DNA of 61,809 nt from an uncultured Rhizobium sp. (GCA_945952315.1 CAMFIE010000024.1:1-61809); one strand, 5' to 3'. Positions 25,786 to 35,686 are shown, counted from the stretch's first letter. Made by a program: numbers and translations. The notes: generated from the sequence alone by a model not told the origin.

Positions 25786-26040
25786 ATGAAGATATCACGA
25801 TTCAGTGACGCGCACATCATGGCGATCCTGAAGCAGGCGAAGCACGGCATTCCTGTTGCGCAGTTGTGCCGGTAGCACGGCATGAGCGATGCCAGTTTCT
25901 ACAAGTGGCGGGCGCGGCTTGGCGGCATGGATGCCTCGATGGTGGCGCAGATGAAGAGCATGGAGGACGAGAACCGGCGGCAGAAGCAAGCGCTTGGAAA
26001 AAGCGCTGAGGCTATCTCAACGCAAGGAGATGGCCATGCA
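25786..26040 (+). pseudogene. IS3-family transposase orfA, with internal stop
   Basis: Starts MKISRFSDAHIMAILKQAKH, the helix-turn-helix of IS407-type orfA. A TAG at 25873-25875 replaces the Glu codon expected in the R-E-H-G-M-S segment. The frame then continues MSDASFYKWRARLGGMDA. A single-base change has probably inactivated it. Normally orfA is fused to orfB by -1 frameshifting. Confidence 0.8.
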
Positions 26041-26824
26041 ATGCGTTGAGAACCACACCATCAGCGTGGCGCTCGCCTGCCGGACATTCGGGGTAAGCGA
26101 GACCTGCTATCGTTATGGACGCAAGCTGGATAACGATAACAACGAGATTGCCGACTGGCTGCTGCGGCTGACGGCAGCCAGGAGGAAATGGGTTTCGGCC
26201 TTTGTTTTCTCTACCTGCGCAACATCAAGGGCTTTGGCTGGAACCACAAGCGGATTTACCGCATCTATCGCGAGCTGGAGCTGAATTTCAGGATCAAGCC
26301 GCGGAAGCGTCTGATGCGGGAGCGGCCAGAACCACTGGCGGTGCCAGAACAGCCCAACCGGGTCTGGTCGATGGACTTCATGGCCGATCAGTTGGCTGAC
26401 GGCCGCTTGTTCCGGACCTTGAACGTCATCGATGACTTCAATCGGGAAGGGCTTGGGATCGATATCGATTTCTCACTGCCAGCCGAACGGATCGCCCGGT
26501 CGCTGAACCGAATCATCGAATGGTGCGGCAAGCCGGAGACAATTCGGGTGGACAATGGCCCGGAATATATCAGCGGCAACCTGCTGGCCTGGGCGGAAAG
26601 GCGTAACATCACCATCACCCACATCCAGCCGGGCAGGCCACAACAGAACGCTTACATCGAGCGCTACAACCGGACGATTCGACACGAATGGCTGGGACGT
26701 TTTACCTTCGACACCATCAAGGAGGCGTAGGAACACGCCACACGCTGGCTCTGGACATACAGCAACGCCCAATATGGCCATCGGCGGCATCACGCCAAGG
26801 CAGAAACTGAAAATGGCAGCTTAG
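25994..26824 (+). pseudogene. IS3-family transposase orfB, frameshifted
   Basis: The integrase-like orfB is split over at least three frames. One fragment (25994 to about 26190) ends in [10 protein letters not shown]. The next (26188-26730) holds the catalytic Asp residues in [10 protein letters not shown] and IRVDNGPEY and the Glu in [15 protein letters not shown] at 26728 and a frameshift precede the normal C-terminus MAIGGITPRQKLKMAA. The catalytic core is intact but the protein cannot be made in full. Confidence 0.85.
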
Positions 26825-26976
26825 ATTCTACTGATCGACACCGTTAAATGGGGGGATTACCCACTTTCGTGGCGCCGCGGATAAAATCCGTCCGTTTGTA
26901 TAACGTGTACTTGCGCCAATCCCCCAAATAGGGCAATTCTAGGGTTAATTAAAAAGCTATATTTCGGATATAATCC

Positions 26977-28281
26977 ATGCTGAATTCAATCCGCAACCGA
27001 TTTGAGTTTGCAGCCGCCGCTATGTTCTTGGCCGCCTGGTGCTTCATTTTTTGCCTAAGGGCTGTACCGATAGGTGGCATATGGGGCCCACTGGATCCCG
27101 TAACAAATTGGTTTCTGTTTGTCTGGCTCTCTGTTTTCTCTCTGAGCATTTTGGCTGGTGGTTGGATTGCGCGGAAAAGATGCGGTGATCTTCCTTTATC
27201 TTATGTTGATATGAACAAATCTGTAATCTTCCTTTCAGTCGTGAGTGTTATCGGCGCGTGTTTCATCATTTTCGAGTTCGCCGTTGTCCGGAACTATGGA
27301 TTTAACCTCCCAGTCACGCAGGTACGCATTCTTGAAGTTAGCCGTGGCATGGCAGGGGCATCCGCCTCCTTGCTAAGCGGATCTGGACGACTAATGATGC
27401 CTGCCATCCTTCCAGCTTTTTTGATCGTTGGATTTGAATGGCGCAGATTATCGAAGTTTGCCTGGTTGACCTTTGGCTTGGCCATGATCGCCTTTCTCTA
27501 TGAGCAAGGCAAGTTCGAGGGTGGGCGGTGGTTCTTGTTCGCTACATACTTCGCTTTGGCTTTTTTGCTTTTCGGCGATCTATTTAGGAAAAATGAACAA
27601 GGTGAAATTCTTATAAAGAATAAACTTATTACAATGATTGTAATTCTAGGTATATATGGATCAATTCTTTTCAGCTATTCTGCTTCAGTTTTCGAAAGAA
27701 GATATACTGATAGTGGGGAAGGTGAGAATAACGCGTATGAAAGATTTGCTATGGAGATAATTGGTAACGAATTTGGCTTGGAAGCTATCAAAAATAGTAA
27801 ATACAGTTCAACTATCAAGTTTTTCTGGCTATACGCGACGCACGGTGTAAACGAACTAAATATCGTAATGTCGAAGCGTGACTTTTGTTATGGCGGTGGG
27901 GCCTTTCAGTTTCCACAGATTGCTCGAATTAGTGACAAGTTGTTTGGGACAGACTTCCGAATTGAATATAAATCATGTTTTCCTAATGTTGGCTTATACA
28001 ACACCATGATAGGTGCAAGCTTCCTTGATTTTGGCATGTTCGGAGGCGCAATTTTTGGGATAGCGATTGGTGTGGGACTGGGTTTTTCGGCCAACTTATT
28101 CGGCCGACAGGTGGGACTAACATTTTCCGCTTTGGCGTTTCCTGCCATGATGACTGTGGCAGCTATGTCGCCGATTGTATCAATCGTCAATCATATGTGG
28201 CCGGTTCTTTGCTGGTCAGTCGTCGCTTTCGGTATAGCCAAACCTCCGGTTGCTTTGCGCCGGTGGTTTAGCTGGGCGTGA
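26977..28281 (+). CDS. Wzy-like O-antigen/repeat-unit polymerase
   Basis: 434 residues with about ten to twelve hydrophobic helices and a large central hydrophilic loop (about 230-310), the layout of Wzy polymerases. There are no motifs beyond topology. The gene is visibly the most AT-rich in the window (poly-A/T runs at 27590-27800), unlike the rest of the plasmid. This is common for O-antigen polymerase genes moved by transfer. It would polymerise lipid-linked repeat units at the periplasmic side of the membrane. A flippase gene follows. Confidence 0.75.
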   Translation: MLNSIRNRFEFAAAAMFLAAWCFIFCLRAVPIGGIWGPLDPVTNWFLFVWLSVFSLSILAGGWIARKRCGDLPLSYVDMNKSVIFLSVVSVIGACFIIFEFAVVRNYGFNLPVTQVRILEVSRGMAGASASLLSGSGRLMMPAILPAFLIVGFEWRRLSKFAWLTFGLAMIAFLYEQGKFEGGRWFLFATYFALAFLLFGDLFRKNEQGEILIKNKLITMIVILGIYGSILFSYSASVFERRYTDSGEGENNAYERFAMEIIGNEFGLEAIKNSKYSSTIKFFWLYATHGVNELNIVMSKRDFCYGGGAFQFPQIARISDKLFGTDFRIEYKSCFPNVGLYNTMIGASFLDFGMFGGAIFGIAIGVGLGFSANLFGRQVGLTFSALAFPAMMTVAAMSPIVSIVNHMWPVLCWSVVAFGIAKPPVALRRWFSWA

Positions 28282-28488
28282 AGGCATTGTAACAACGATG
28301 ATGACAAACATTCCGTGCTCCAGTATAGGAAGCTGCGATTGGAGCAAAGCGCGGGCTTGGATGCCATAAGTCGCCTTTTTGCTTGATGGAGAAGGCGGGG
28401 AATTCGCTTGATCCGGTGTCAAGTCCGGCTTCTTTAGAAGCGGCTGCCGTGTTGAGATCCATTTTACAACCTAGAGGCCGGAAACAGT

Positions 28489-29751
28489 GTGCGCGGAAAC
28501 GTTCCAATATTTTATATGATAATGGCGCTTGGAAGCGGCATTTCTATCATCAAGATTGCCATACTTGCGCATATTTTGCCGAGTGCGCAATTTACGGAAT
28601 ATGCGAGTGTATTTGCACTCGTTGGTTTCGTGGCGGAGTTCACGAGTTTTGGCCTTACCCAGTCGACCGTCAAGCGTTTTCCCCGGATGGCCGCTTATGG
28701 CAGATTCCAGGAAATGGCCGACGATCTGCGACGGATAATGCTGCAGTTAGCCCTGCGCCACGGTCTGGCGATCATCTCAGCGGCGTCGCTGATCGGTTGG
28801 ATCTACGGTACGACTGGCGCGTTGGCGGCAGTGGCCGCCTGTGTTTTCGCTTATGGCACCAATATCTTCGTCCTTACCGGGTCTATGTTTCGCGCTCTGG
28901 AAAAGCTGACGCAATTGGGCCTCTTCAACTTGCTCCGCACGCTGGTGGCATTGGTGGTCTGCGTTTCTGTGGCGTCACTGGTCGATTGGCGTATGGCGCT
29001 GCTGAGCGAAGCAATCGCAACCGTCCTGCTCGGATTGGCAATTACACTCTATTTCTATCAGCAGGCCAGTAAAGCGCCCAAGCCAGCGCCGGACGCCGTC
29101 AAGGAAGTCGTTTCCGGCAAGCACGATGGCATGTTGCTTTTCTTTTCCCAGATGGTGCTCATTCTATCGACCACCTTCGATCGCTCCATAATTACACAGT
29201 TTGATGACATTAACGTCGCCAAGACCTATGCCTTCCTTGGTATATGGTTGACTGCGGCGGCGACACTTATCGGCATCTTTGTGCAGAAATTCGGTCCAGA
29301 TACCGTGCGCGCGCTTACCCTGGACCAGACACTGAAGCCGCTTTCCCGTACACGCAAGCAGGCCTCCCTGCTAGCGGCTATCCTGTTCGGCGGGACGCTT
29401 TGTTCTTTCGTGGGTCTTTATGTGCTGTTCCTGGACGCCTATTGGGTGAAATATGCCCTTAGCGGGCCAATCGTATTCATGGCGGCGCTTGCTGTGGCTG
29501 CCCAGGTTTCGCAACTGTTCGACTGGACCCTGATTGCGCTCGACGCAGAGAAGGCCCTTATGGCGGCCGCGTTCGTTAACCTCGCGGTCCTGTGCGGCGG
29601 CTTTGCAATTTGTCTCTGGACAAGAGGCGGTTACGAAGGATATGCAGCGGCTATCGTGGCGGGGCGTACCTGTCAGATTTTGTGGGCCGACCGCGCGATC
29701 GGCCGAGCGCAGGACAAGCGTCGGCAAAAGGACATGGAGCGCCTCAATTGA
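28489..29751 (+). CDS. Wzx-like oligosaccharide flippase
   Basis: 420 residues with about twelve helices of the polysaccharide exporter (MOP/Wzx) type. It opens with IMALGSGISIIKIAILAHIL and ends in a basic tail. The GTG at 28489 is used, with GGAAACA upstream. The frame overlaps the next gene (TTGA). It would flip the lipid-linked repeat unit made by the cluster. Between 28282 and 28488 nothing is visible. Confidence 0.78.
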   Translation: MRGNVPIFYMIMALGSGISIIKIAILAHILPSAQFTEYASVFALVGFVAEFTSFGLTQSTVKRFPRMAAYGRFQEMADDLRRIMLQLALRHGLAIISAASLIGWIYGTTGALAAVAACVFAYGTNIFVLTGSMFRALEKLTQLGLFNLLRTLVALVVCVSVASLVDWRMALLSEAIATVLLGLAITLYFYQQASKAPKPAPDAVKEVVSGKHDGMLLFFSQMVLILSTTFDRSIITQFDDINVAKTYAFLGIWLTAAATLIGIFVQKFGPDTVRALTLDQTLKPLSRTRKQASLLAAILFGGTLCSFVGLYVLFLDAYWVKYALSGPIVFMAALAVAAQVSQLFDWTLIALDAEKALMAAAFVNLAVLCGGFAICLWTRGGYEGYAAAIVAGRTCQILWADRAIGRAQDKRRQKDMERLN

Positions 29752-30332
29752 AGTTTGCTGCCAATCCGGTCGACACGATGACCTACGGCGAGATTCTCGA
29801 CGCAGATTGGGCGCGACTTAAGGATTTTGCTGGAGAAGAGCCGACCAGACGGCGCATGCGATCCAGTTTCTCCGCACGCTTCGCCTGCGTGAGCTTGGTG
29901 CGGACGGCACAATGCCTGCATCGAAGTGGTTGGAGACGGATAGCGAAACTGGTTAGTCTTTGCAATTTCGTCATCTTCGGCATCGAAGTCCCTGCACAGC
30001 TGCCAATCGGTCCAGGGCTGATCATTCCTCATTCCCACGGTACCGTCATCGGTGCCGGCTATATCGGTCGCAACGTTACCATCTACCAGCAGGTGACTCT
30101 TGGCAGTAAACTGGCTGACTTTGCCTACAAACCGGAAGCCCGCCCTCATCTTTGCGATGGGGCGATCATTACGTCCGGTGCAAAGGTTCTTGGCGCGGTG
30201 CGGATCGGTGTCGGTGCCATCGTTGGCGCGAACGCTGTTGTGTTGAAGGATGTCCCCGATCATGCTGTCGCCGTTGGCGTCCCGGCAAAAATCATTGCCT
30301 CCAGCAAGGATATGAACCAAACCGAGGCGTAG
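29748..30332 (+). CDS. Hexapeptide-repeat acetyltransferase, serine acetyltransferase-like
   Basis: 194 residues from TTG 29748, overlapping the Wzx stop (TTGA) with GGAG 9 bases upstream. An ATG at 29778 is the alternative. The second half is a left-handed beta-helix: IGPGLIIPHSHGTVIGAGYIG, NVTIYQQVTLGS, GAIITSGAKVLGAVRIGVGA and VGANAVVLKDVP. The catalytic His is in the PHSHGTV segment. The arrangement is closest to serine acetyltransferases used in polysaccharide clusters, so it probably O- or N-acetylates a sugar. Confidence 0.78.
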   Translation: MKFAANPVDTMTYGEILDADWARLKDFAGEEPTRRRMRSSFSARFACVSLVRTAQCLHRSGWRRIAKLVSLCNFVIFGIEVPAQLPIGPGLIIPHSHGTVIGAGYIGRNVTIYQQVTLGSKLADFAYKPEARPHLCDGAIITSGAKVLGAVRIGVGAIVGANAVVLKDVPDHAVAVGVPAKIIASSKDMNQTEA

Positions 30333-30438
30333 TTATTGGCCCGTTGATTGTGTTGATTGGAGCTGCAACACGAGAGCCCTGAAGTATCAGAAGACTTCCA
30401 CAATTCTGGGCAACTGGAATAGAATTGGTGCGGGACAT

Positions 30439-31962
30439 ATGAGAATTGTCATTCGAGCAGACGCATCATCGACAATTGGTTCGGGCCACGTGATGCGATG
30501 CCTCACCCTCGCACGAAAGCTGCGGTTGCGGGGTGCTACGGTTGTATTCTTGATGCGGACATTGAACGGCAACTTGATTGAGCGGGTCCGCGATGACGGG
30601 TTTCATGTCGCAGAAATTGATCCTTCCGAGAGCATCGCAACACTCTCGGAAGAGCAGGACGCCCAGCTGTGTTTGGAAGCGATACAGCAAGGATCCTCTC
30701 GCGAGGAGCGAGTCTCCTGGGTTATCGTAGATCACTATGAACTGGGAGAAGTTTGGGAAAGCCATGTTCGCTCCGTTACACAGCGACTTCTGGTCATCGA
30801 TGACCTCGCCAACCGGGTACATGACGCGGATGTCCTTCTCGATCAGAACCTGGTAGCCGGGTACCTGGACCGATATGATGAACTCGTTCCGGATCACTGC
30901 GTGAAGCTGATCGGTCCGACCTATGCGTTGATCGCGTCCCGTTACGCGGAGCTGCGGTCCCAGGTTACACGCGTTACCAAGCCAAAGCGATCTCTTCTTG
31001 TTTACTTTGGGGGTGCTGACCAAGAAATGACGTCTATGACGGTTAACGCGCTTACGCAGCTTCCGTCGGATTTTGCCGCCCGTATCGTTCTCGACCGGTC
31101 TAATCCGCAGTGCCGGCAGGTCGCGGAGGTTTGCGCCAGAGATGGACGCTTTTCGCTCTCCGGCCAACTTCCTGATCTCGCCGAAGCCATGGCTGGCGCA
31201 GATCTGTTCATCGGCGCATCTGGGACCACAAGCTGGGAAAGAATGGCACTTGGCCTATCGGCCGCCGTCGTCACCATTGCTGAAAATCAGGAACCGCTTG
31301 CGCAGGAGTTGCAGAGACGGGGGTTCATTTCCTGGTTAGGGCGGAGCGATGTAGTATCCATTGACTCGCTGGTACATGACTTGCGTGCAGTTCTTGCCGC
31401 ACATACAGATGCCAACGCGGCTAACCAAATGATGTCGCTTGTGGACGCACTGGGAACTGAACGGGTTGCCGACATCGTGATGTATCAGGGAAATGAGAGC
31501 CTGGAGTTGAGGCTCGCTCTGCCATCGGACAGCAACGTCATTTTACGTTGGGCAAATGATCCGGTTACCAGAAGCCATGCCTTCAACCCTCGTCCGATTG
31601 CTGCTCAGGAGCACGCGGCCTGGTATGCGCGTCGCCTGTCATCGACTGATGTGGTTTTTCTTCTCGCGCAATCACCGAACGGAATTCCTGTTGGGCAAGT
31701 CCGCTTCGAGCGACAGCCAGACCGGAGCTGGGAGATTTCTTATCTTGTCGCTCCACTGTTTCGGGGACGCGGCATCGCACGCCCGATGCTGGATATGGCT
31801 ATTCGCAAGCTTTGTGATGTTCACGCAAGAGCGCGTGTATCGGGTTACGTAAAGCTTACAAACCCTGCCTCGATACGAGTATTCGAGGGGCTCGGTTTCA
31901 ATATATCGGCTCAACAGGACAAGCCGGACGCAGTGCGATACGAACTCTCGCAGGACGGTTGA
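30439..31962 (+). CDS. pseG: PseG-PseH fusion: UDP-sugar hydrolase plus N-acetyltransferase
   Basis: 507 residues. Residues 1 to about 340 are PseG: opening RADASSTIGSGHVMRCLTLA, DDLANR, and SGTTSWERMALGLSAAVV near 270. From about 355 to the end is a GNAT domain (LRLALPSDSNVILRWANDP, YLVAPLFRGRGIARPML, NPASIRVFEGLGF) corresponding to PseH. PseH acetylates the 4-amino group of the altropyranosamine; PseG then removes UDP. Both steps follow PseC and precede PseI. The order in the fusion is hydrolase first, acetylase second. Confidence 0.88.
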   Translation: MRIVIRADASSTIGSGHVMRCLTLARKLRLRGATVVFLMRTLNGNLIERVRDDGFHVAEIDPSESIATLSEEQDAQLCLEAIQQGSSREERVSWVIVDHYELGEVWESHVRSVTQRLLVIDDLANRVHDADVLLDQNLVAGYLDRYDELVPDHCVKLIGPTYALIASRYAELRSQVTRVTKPKRSLLVYFGGADQEMTSMTVNALTQLPSDFAARIVLDRSNPQCRQVAEVCARDGRFSLSGQLPDLAEAMAGADLFIGASGTTSWERMALGLSAAVVTIAENQEPLAQELQRRGFISWLGRSDVVSIDSLVHDLRAVLAAHTDANAANQMMSLVDALGTERVADIVMYQGNESLELRLALPSDSNVILRWANDPVTRSHAFNPRPIAAQEHAAWYARRLSSTDVVFLLAQSPNGIPVGQVRFERQPDRSWEISYLVAPLFRGRGIARPMLDMAIRKLCDVHARARVSGYVKLTNPASIRVFEGLGFNISAQQDKPDAVRYELSQDG

Positions 31963-32383
31963 CGCTTATCAGGGCAAGGTTAGCTGGGTAACTCATTCGT
32001 GATCTTTTTCTATCCATGGCCTTCAGAATACGTGTTCATTCTGCTGATCGTGGGAGATCTTGCATGTAAAGGCGGCTTGTGTCGGGATATCGCGAGTTCT
32101 CTTTCAATTCGAACAAAACTGTTGTTGCAGTGTCCAATAAACCAGGGGCAGGGACCGACGATAAAACCTTTGGTTTAGGAAGCATCTTGAACCGATCGCA
32201 CAGCTTGAAGTTAGCAGCGAGTTTCGTGTAAGGACGGCGAGGGCTAAACGCCCGTGTTGGTGATTGGGCTCACTTTGTTCGTTGCCGCGCCAACACCGGT
32301 TAGACTGTTGTTCTACAATTGTTTGGAACCTTACTATTGAGTAGAGCGGCGCAGAGGGAAATGCAGGATGGGTACGGATTGAT
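31963..32383. other. Intergenic region of 421 bp
   Basis: No frame of credible protein content. GAATACGTGTTCATTC at 32027-32042 is an imperfect dyad and AACCTTTGGTTT is a short dyad at about 32166, neither with a T-run. The last 40 bases before 32384 contain no convincing binding site (GGATGGGTACGG is weak). It may hold the promoter of the 32384 operon. Confidence 0.5.
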
Positions 32384-33046
32384 ATGAAACGCATCCTGAT
32401 CGGCAGAAACTCCGCTTTATGGCGCCAGTTGTCCTCATATCCGGAGCTGGTCGGAAAGTTTGACGAAGTCCTGTCGCATAAGGACGTTGCAGCCCACGCA
32501 TTCACGCCGGATGACGAAATCTGGGTGCTCTCCTATTCTCGCGATGCGATGGAAAACAGTCAGATGATTGATTGCCTTGGTCAGATCAAAACCGGGCGCG
32601 TGGTCTATTTTTCTACAGCAACGACCAATGTGTGTCAGATAACACAGTGCTATCAATATCCGCGGGTAAAGGCGCAAGCTGCAGCCTATGTTGCGACCAA
32701 GCTGCCGAATTCCGTGATAGTACAGTTGGGGCTAGTTTACACTACGCCATCTGATTTGCCGTCTGGACGCACCGCAGCGGTTAGTCTTGAAGAACTTGTA
32801 CAGTTTTTCCGAGACGGACCGGATCTGCATTCGGGCACCTTTCACCTTTTTTCGATGGTAGACAAGCCTCACCGATCATCGCTGGAGAAGGCGCTTCATC
32901 GGGCTTATGATACCCTTCAGCAACTGTGCGCAGGCTATCCTTGCCTGCTGCGCCCCTTGGACGTCGTCCTCCGGGCCGCTGGCTGGAAATGGTATGGCTA
33001 CATCAACTTGAGTAATCGGTTATGGTCTTCGACGATATCATCATAG
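32384..33046 (+). CDS. Unknown protein, NAD-dependent epimerase-like fragment fold
   Basis: 220 residues. It starts KRILIGRNSALWRQL, a Rossmann-like beta-alpha without the full glycine motif, and has RVVYFSTATTNV (Ser) and YPRVKAQAAAYV (Tyr-x-x-x-Lys), which match the catalytic Ser and Tyr/Lys of extended SDRs. It looks like a short or degenerate epimerase. Its frame overlaps the start of the GMC-like gene by 25 bp, so the two are probably co-translated. The pathway step is unknown. Confidence 0.5.
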   Translation: MKRILIGRNSALWRQLSSYPELVGKFDEVLSHKDVAAHAFTPDDEIWVLSYSRDAMENSQMIDCLGQIKTGRVVYFSTATTNVCQITQCYQYPRVKAQAAAYVATKLPNSVIVQLGLVYTTPSDLPSGRTAAVSLEELVQFFRDGPDLHSGTFHLFSMVDKPHRSSLEKALHRAYDTLQQLCAGYPCLLRPLDVVLRAAGWKWYGYINLSNRLWSSTISS

Positions 33047-34215
33047 GATCAGGCCTCACAGGCTTGGCCGTTGCGATAGGTCTTCCGACGCGCCGTAAGA
33101 CACTTGTTTTGGGCGGCCCGGTGGACGGGCGATTGGTCGAGTACCCACAGATTAAGGGTGTACCTTGTCAGTATCTCGGGCAAGGTGGCCTAGGCAATTT
33201 CTGGCATGGCGTAATTCCCACGCCTGCAGCCAACCCCGCAGGGCACATTGATCAGAGCGATTTTGTGACACTGTTTGCGGAGTTTTACCCCAAAGCCGCA
33301 AGATATCAGGACTTGGAAGCGCCTGCGCTATTTGTACCGCGACATCCAATTCGCCCGCTGCCTCATTGGGGAAGGCTTCTGAAGTCGCGCGACTTAACAA
33401 TCGAACCTGCAATGGTATCAACCGTTGAATTAGAAGGCTCCGGCGCTGTCGTGGTTGCCGAGGGAAGGCGTTACCGTGCCCAGAGAGTATGGTGTTGTGG
33501 CGGCGCCCTTGGTTCCCCGCACATTCTTGCCCGAAGCTTCGGAGATGACCTCTTGACTGGCTTCGCTTCCGATCATGTTATCGTGTCGCTGGGCCTGATA
33601 TCGCATGACTCAGGTGTTACACCTCAAGTGTACCATGGCCCTGAAGGCTACCTGATTAAGACGATTGAAACGGGGGATGTGGAAGCCCTGCTAACCGTCC
33701 GGCCAGCTCGTTTCGGTTTTGCAATACTTGACGGAGGAATAGAACGGAGGGCCCTTTTCGGGCTTCCCACGAAATCCATTCTTGGGCGTCTTGCAAAAGC
33801 ACCAGATCCGGGCCTCATCTCCGAAGCACTATTCAACAAGTTCGGCCTATTTCCGAAGGCCGCTCAGTTTAATGTTTACGCGCAACTTCGTGTACGCGAC
33901 GCCTACAAGATCGAACACGAGATCGCACCGATTTCGGTGCGTACCGACGTTATCCGCGAGGTGACTGACAGGACGCGCGAAGTTGCGTGTATGTTGCTTC
34001 CAGATCTGAAACCTTCCCGTCGCCCCGACCTTTACATTCCAGGAATTCATCTTCATCGCACTGTAGATCTCAGCATTGCACAATCGTATGGCATCGGTAC
34101 GCGCAATTCCCCTCTGCGGCTCGTGGATGCATCCGTACTCAACGAGATTGGAAGCGCCCACCATTCCTTTGGAATGATGGTATCCGCTTGGAAAGATGCG
34201 CGAAACACCGAGTAA
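33022..34215 (+). CDS. FAD-dependent GMC-type oxidoreductase
   Basis: 397 residues. N-terminal FAD motif IIIGSGLTGLAVA, a substrate-access region, VWCCGGALGSPHILARS (GMC signature 2-like), and C-terminal GTRNSPLRLVDASVL with GSAHHSFGMM, where His-His/Asn supplies the active-site base. Members oxidise alcohols, including sugar hydroxyls. In a polysaccharide cluster it may oxidise a sugar of the repeat unit. It overlaps the upstream 220-residue gene, and the two may form one step. Confidence 0.75.
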   Translation: MVFDDIIIGSGLTGLAVAIGLPTRRKTLVLGGPVDGRLVEYPQIKGVPCQYLGQGGLGNFWHGVIPTPAANPAGHIDQSDFVTLFAEFYPKAARYQDLEAPALFVPRHPIRPLPHWGRLLKSRDLTIEPAMVSTVELEGSGAVVVAEGRRYRAQRVWCCGGALGSPHILARSFGDDLLTGFASDHVIVSLGLISHDSGVTPQVYHGPEGYLIKTIETGDVEALLTVRPARFGFAILDGGIERRALFGLPTKSILGRLAKAPDPGLISEALFNKFGLFPKAAQFNVYAQLRVRDAYKIEHEIAPISVRTDVIREVTDRTREVACMLLPDLKPSRRPDLYIPGIHLHRTVDLSIAQSYGIGTRNSPLRLVDASVLNEIGSAHHSFGMMVSAWKDARNTE

Positions 34216-34345
34216 ATGTGTGGACCAGACCCCAGGGTCACAGCGATAAATGTTGCTTCAAAGCTGGTTTGGTGGCAGGCCAGCACAAGTTGTGCTGTAG
34301 CAAATTGCAGGCGAGGCCAAAAAGCAGCAAGGCAGGGAGCGAGCC

Positions 34346-35659
34346 ATGAAAATATCAATCGTCGGAGCCGGTTATGTTGGTCTCGTCTCCGGTGCCTGCT
34401 TTGCAGAGCTCGGATGGGCGGTTACCTGCATCGACAATGATGCGGCGCGTATAGAGCAGATGCGCAAGGGAATTTCCCCAATTTATGAGCCCGGCTTGGA
34501 CGACTTGTTGGCACGCCATGGCCAGTCGGGAGCATTGAGTTTTCATTGTGGGGTCGATGCGTCAATCGCCTCATCGGATCTCATTTTCATCGCTGTCGGC
34601 ACGCCGATGTCCGAGGATGGCAGGGCGGATCTGTCACAAGTCATGAGTGCGGTCAGCGAAATCGCATCCCATATTCAGGGCTATACGGTGATCATACTGA
34701 AATCGACGGTTCCGATTGGGACCAATGACAAGATTGAGGCCTATATCCGTTCGCTCCGGCCTGATGCAGATTTTGATGTTTGTTCCAATCCCGAATTCTT
34801 GCGGGAAGGTACTGCGGTTCAAGACTTCATGCAGCCTGACCGTGTACTCATCGGATCCAATTCCGAAAGGGCGACCAAGATGTTACGCCACATGTATCAG
34901 CCTTTGGCGATGCGGGACGTTCCGATCCTAACTGTCTCTCGCGTTTCGGCAGAATTGGCCAAGTATGCTGCAAATACATTTCTTGCCATGAAAATCAGCT
35001 TTATCAACGAAATATCTGATCTCAGCGAAAAAGTGGGTGCAAATGTCGCCGAGGTCGCAACGGCTATCGGAAAAGATCATCGTATCGGCGAAAAGTTCCT
35101 GCATCCGGGCCCGGGTTACGGCGGCTCCTGCTTTCCTAAGGATGTGTCTGCGCTGATCTTTCAGGCGCGCGAATTCGATTCGCCGATATCGCTTGTTGAG
35201 CAGGTGCAAAAGATCAATGAAGCCAGAAAGCAGGCGATGGTGGAGCGGATAGCAGAGGCGGTCGGAGGCAGCCTAGATGGCAAAGCGGTCGGTATTCTCG
35301 GCGTGACGTTCAAACCAAACACCGACGACATGCGCGATGCACCTAGCCTTACGATCTTGCCTTCGCTCCTTGCAAGAGGTGCCAGCGTCGCTGCCTACGA
35401 TCCAATCGGAATGGAGAATGCCCGCTACCTGCTACCTGGCGTGAACTGGGTGCCTGCGTCGCGTGATGTGTTCAAGGATGCCGACTGCGTTGCAGTATTA
35501 ACGGAATGGGGTGAATTCCACGCCCTTGATCTTGCTCGGGCGCGGGAACTCATGCGCGGCGATGCACTTGTTGATATGCGGAACGTATACACGCATGAGC
35601 GTGCGCGCGAGGCTAGGCTTAGATATTACCCAATCGGAACACAACCATCGCTCAACTGA
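34346..35659 (+). CDS. ugd: UDP-glucose 6-dehydrogenase
   Basis: 437 residues, the normal length. N-terminal NAD motif SIVGAGYVGLVSGACFAELG; EINDLSEKVGAN-type helix; catalytic Cys262 in GYGGSCFPKD; C-terminal GVTFKPNTDDMRDAPSL. It oxidises UDP-glucose to UDP-glucuronate with 2 NAD+. It converges with the UDP-glucuronate decarboxylase at 35687, so UDP-glucuronate and then UDP-xylose are probably made for this glycan. An AGGGAG site precedes the ATG. Confidence 0.93.
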   Translation: MKISIVGAGYVGLVSGACFAELGWAVTCIDNDAARIEQMRKGISPIYEPGLDDLLARHGQSGALSFHCGVDASIASSDLIFIAVGTPMSEDGRADLSQVMSAVSEIASHIQGYTVIILKSTVPIGTNDKIEAYIRSLRPDADFDVCSNPEFLREGTAVQDFMQPDRVLIGSNSERATKMLRHMYQPLAMRDVPILTVSRVSAELAKYAANTFLAMKISFINEISDLSEKVGANVAEVATAIGKDHRIGEKFLHPGPGYGGSCFPKDVSALIFQAREFDSPISLVEQVQKINEARKQAMVERIAEAVGGSLDGKAVGILGVTFKPNTDDMRDAPSLTILPSLLARGASVAAYDPIGMENARYLLPGVNWVPASRDVFKDADCVAVLTEWGEFHALDLARARELMRGDALVDMRNVYTHERAREARLRYYPIGTQPSLN

Positions 35660-35686
35660 CGGAAATATAGGCGATGTGGGATACTT

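Larger units (their letters stand above)
25717..26863 (+). mobile_element. Decayed IS3-family insertion sequence
   Basis: About 1.15 kb, the right size for IS3. The right end GGGGGGATTACCCA (26850-26863) is imperfectly inverted relative to TGGATGCCCCCGC at 25717. Inside is an IS407-like two-frame transposase that is broken several times. Flanking bases show no clear 3-4 bp duplication. It separates the acyl-transfer block from the Wzy/Pse block and marks a junction in the island. Boundaries are approximate. Confidence 0.75.
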
